Positions 62,146 through 64,000 of a DNA stretch of 64,000 nucleotides are shown here, in pieces. The position numbers and the translations under genes are program-made. How positions within the stretch are numbered: position 1 is the first letter of the stretch; every line of letters starts with the position of its first letter. Origin of the DNA: Actinobacillus sp. (lineage in GTDB: Bacteria; Pseudomonadota; Gammaproteobacteria; Enterobacterales; Pasteurellaceae); contig JAHHQY010000001.1 of assembly GCA_020026115.1 (NCBI GenBank), positions 1 through 64,000 of the forward strand, in the 5' to 3' direction. The notes beneath the pieces were generated by a model. The model searched no databases, was not told the origin of the DNA, and worked only from the letters and a program-made list of their open reading frames with translations.

Positions 62146-62823
62146 TTAGTCATCACGGCTCATAATGCCAAGAATATTAAGTAAGCTGACAAAAAGGTTG
62201 TAGATTGAAACATATAAACTTACTGTCGCACGAATGTAGTTTGTTTCACCGCCGTGAATAATTGCGCTTGTTTCGTATAAAATGCCTAAAGTAGCAAAAA
62301 TAACAAATAACGCACTAATACCGATAACGAAAGTTGGCGAATGGAAGAAGAAACTTGCAATCATACCCATAATTAGCACCACGAAAAGCGCTAACATTGT
62401 GCCACCTAAGAAAGACATATCGCGGTTGGTGGTTAACACATAAGCGGAAGAGGCGAAGAAAACAAGCGCCGTACCTGCAAAGGCTAACATCACCGCATCA
62501 CCTAAGCCTGCGCCTAAATAAATGCTAATAATTGGCCCTAAAGTAAAGCCCATAAAACCGGTTAAGGCGAAGGTGGATAAAATACCCCATGCGCTGTTCG
62601 ATAAGGCATTATTTAAAAAGAGCAAGCCATAAAAACCGACTAACACGATACCAGGGTGTAATGGCGCGATGTTCATGGCAATGGCAAAAAAGGCTGTTAA
62701 AGCAGAAAAAGCTAAGGTTAAGCCAAGTAAAAAGTAAGTGTTACGAAGCACTTTGTTCGTGCTTAAAGCAGAAACGGAAGCGCGGTTTTCAGAAAGGCGA
62801 TCCGTATCAATACGCATACGCAT
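62146..62823 (-). CDS. Bax inhibitor-1/YccA family membrane protein
   Basis: The ATG at 62823 has GAGGAG six bases upstream and gives 225 residues. The N-terminal [20 protein letters not shown] and seven membrane helices match BI-1/YccA. In E. coli YccA binds and inhibits FtsH when translocons jam. The C-terminal [16 protein letters not shown] is typical. Neighbour to tusE supports YccA. Confidence 0.88.
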   Translation of the reverse strand: MRMRIDTDRLSENRASVSALSTNKVLRNTYFLLGLTLAFSALTAFFAIAMNIAPLHPGIVLVGFYGLLFLNNALSNSAWGILSTFALTGFMGFTLGPIISIYLGAGLGDAVMLAFAGTALVFFASSAYVLTTNRDMSFLGGTMLALFVVLIMGMIASFFFHSPTFVIGISALFVIFATLGILYETSAIIHGGETNYIRATVSLYVSIYNLFVSLLNILGIMSRDD

Positions 62824-62990
62824 AAAAAACTCCTCAATAAGTAAAAAAATATTGCTAAAAAGCCTGTCTAAGTTAAGGGTTAGCGAGGTAAAAGTCAATG
62901 AAAAGACGGGATAAAAATTAGGGTAAATGCCTTTAAAATAAACATATTGTTTAAAATAACGTCTTTTAGATCAAAGATTTATTTTTTTTA

Positions 62991-63025
62991 TTTACAGAGT
63001 GAAAAAATCATATTATATTACGCCC
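62991..63025 (+). promoter_or_regulatory. Promoter of tRNA-Ser with GC-rich discriminator
   Basis: TTTACA (62991-62996), 17-base spacer, TATATT (63014-63019), then ACGCCCCG, a GC-rich discriminator typical of stringently controlled tRNA promoters. Fits DksA/ppGpp control. Confidence 0.8.
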
Positions 63026-63035
63026 CGTTCAAGAC

Positions 63036-63126
63036 GGAGGAATGGTCGAGTGGTTGAAGGCACCGGTCTTGAAAACCGGCGAGGGTTTGTAGCCCTCCGT
63101 GAGTTCGAATCTCACTTCCTCCGCCA
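63036..63126 (+). tRNA. tRNA-Ser (anticodon UGA)
   Basis: The acceptor stem GGAGGAA/TTCCTCC, encoded CCA, and the long variable arm (GAGGGTTTGTAGCCCTC) identify a class II serine tRNA. The anticodon loop is CTTGAAA with TGA. GTTCGAATC in the T arm is intact. Confidence 0.96.
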
Positions 63127-63135
63127 CTTATTTCA

Positions 63136-63168
63136 CGCCATCGAGTTTACTCGGTGGCGTTTTTTTTA
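63136..63168 (+). terminator. tRNA-Ser terminator
   Basis: A 10-bp stem CGCCATCGAG/CTCGGTGGCG (one T-G pair) followed by eight T residues. Confidence 0.9.
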
Positions 63169-63183
63169 TGTCTTTTCTTAAGC

Positions 63184-63211
63184 AAAAAAAAAGGCGACCT
63201 TAAGATCGCCT
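63184..63211 (-). terminator. Terminator of the antiporter gene
   Basis: Stem AGGCGA/TCGCCT (63192-63197 with 63206-63211), followed on the minus strand by a long T run. Confidence 0.78.
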
Positions 63212-63224
63212 AAGAAAAAAAGTC

Positions 63225-63240
63225 ATTCGCGCCGAAAAAA
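63225..63240 (+). repeat. Uptake-signal-like repeat, single copy
   Basis: ATTCGCGCCGAAAAAA, one base beyond the antiporter stop codon. Confidence 0.65.
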
Positions 63241-63241
63241 G

Positions 63242-64000
63242 TTATTCATTGCGAGCGTTAATGATTTTTTCTTCCACTAAACTCACTAATCGGCAATGAG
63301 TTGGAATATTTTGTGTTTTCTCGTTAATGACCGTAATAAAGTTGTTTTCATCAATGGTATATAACGCAATAAACTGTTCATTATCCGCTTTAAATTGCGC
63401 GAAATCGTAATTTTCCGTTAAGTTGGTCACTTTAATGCGCGCATTATGGCGAATTAAGGTTTCAAGTTTGCGATGAGTTGCGCAAGTTTCAAAAAGCCAG
63501 TTTGGTTCATAGTTTGCTTGACGATCTAAACGGCTGGTTTGATTTTGCGATTCTTCACAACAACGTAAACGGAAAATATTGTCACTGCCAAATTCGTGGT
63601 TGTAATGCCATTGGCACAGGGTGTTGATTTCTTTATCTTGGCTCATGGCGAATAAATAACCCATACCGATTAAATCTAAATTATTATCGGCGTGCGTGGA
63701 AATAGGGCTTCCGAAATAAGTGCGCAAGCCAAGCATACGCGCCCGTGAAATTTCTTCGTAATTGCTTGAGGCCACTAAAACATCAATATCCGCGTCTTTT
63801 AAAGATTGTGCAATTAACAAGGCGACAGGATCGGCGCCAACAATTAAAACACCGTTATCGGCAACTTTACACACCCCTAATAATTTAGCGACTTTTTTCG
63901 CCCCTAAACCTTGAATAAACACCGTACCAATAATAATGGTGAAAACCAAAGGCACGAGCAAGTCGACACCTTGAAGCTCTGAGTCTTGTAAACGAATAGC
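63242..64000 (-). CDS. Cation/proton antiporter, C-terminal part (N-terminus outside window)
   Basis: 253 codons are open to the window edge; the visible part begins AIRLQDSELQGVDLLVPLVF, so the start is upstream. Hydrophobic LLVPLVFTIIIGTVFIQGL ends the transport domain (CPA1-type). A TrkA-N/RCK-like nucleotide-binding domain follows (GVLIVGADPVALLIAQSLKDADIDVLVAS). This organisation fits an NhaP-like Na+ or K+/H+ antiporter. The ion cannot be deduced. Confidence 0.8.
   Translation of the reverse strand, partial: AIRLQDSELQGVDLLVPLVFTIIIGTVFIQGLGAKKVAKLLGVCKVADNGVLIVGADPVALLIAQSLKDADIDVLVASSNYEEISRARMLGLRTYFGSPISTHADNNLDLIGMGYLFAMSQDKEINTLCQWHYNHEFGSDNIFRLRCCEESQNQTSRLDRQANYEPNWLFETCATHRKLETLIRHNARIKVTNLTENYDFAQFKADNEQFIALYTIDENNFITVINEKTQNIPTHCRLVSLVEEKIINARNE

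Overview
The window is AT-rich chromosomal DNA from a gammaproteobacterium of the family Pasteurellaceae. The evidence is an OapA-type opacity protein, a short ArcB without a PAS domain, and a Haemophilus-like gene order kdsB-lpxK-msbA-comEC / dksA-pcnB-folK. The genus cannot be named from the sequence. Almost every gene is a housekeeping gene. There is no prophage, insertion sequence, CRISPR array or rRNA operon, and no gap between genes exceeds 300 bases.

Layout: (1) 1-3.6 kb: the 3' part of oapA, the rluD-pgeF pair and bamD. (2) 3.7-9 kb: pepB, a YdjA nitroreductase, sppA, a LysE/RhtC exporter and a MarC/YhgN protein. (3) 9.2-16.4 kb, all on the minus strand: holC-valS, sspA-sspB, dksA-pcnB-folK. 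(4) 16.6-22.6 kb, plus strand: comEC-msbA-lpxK-kdsB, that is DNA uptake followed by lipid A and Kdo synthesis. (5) 22.7-26.9 kb: greB, tex, brnQ. (6) 26.9-32.7 kb, minus strand: rlmL and rppH-tauE-lgt-thyA-tadA. (7) 33-45.8 kb: ushA, efp, an orphan TadG-like von Willebrand protein, fabB, typA, glnA, yejM-yejL, yejK and bamE. (8) 46-56.6 kb: arcB, pnp, deaD, hrpA and a UPF0756 protein. (9) 56.9-64 kb: yibN-secB-gpsA-cysE, folA, yjjP-yjjB, tusE, a Bax-inhibitor-1 protein, tRNA-Ser(UGA) and the C-terminal part of a cation/proton antiporter.

The most striking signal is not a gene. A short sequence, 5'-ACTCGCRCCGAAA followed by an A/T run, occurs about 37 times by eye. Twenty-nine copies match the 11-mer TCGCRCCGAAA exactly, on both strands, about one per 1.7 kb. 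It lies inside genes in many reading frames, and as inverted pairs forming terminator-like hairpins just after genes. Spacing, orientation balance, coding-frame indifference and inverted pairing all resemble Pasteurellaceae DNA uptake signal sequences, but the core is neither known type (AAGTGCGGT or ACAAGCGGT); both of those are absent or at chance level. The window also holds comEC, the inner-membrane DNA uptake channel, with a CRP-S-like site (TGTGA-N6-TCGCA) upstream, the class of site used by the Sxy/CRP competence regulon. The working hypothesis is a competent Pasteurellaceae lineage with a third type of uptake signal.

Other notable points: pcnB has no ATG, GTG or TTG start in its conserved frame and appears to begin at ATT, as in E. 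coli. YibN has no cysteine, so it cannot be a conventional rhodanese. CysE lacks the C-terminal isoleucine tail used to bind CysK. nlpI is missing between pnp and deaD, and pnp has strong leader and trailer hairpins.
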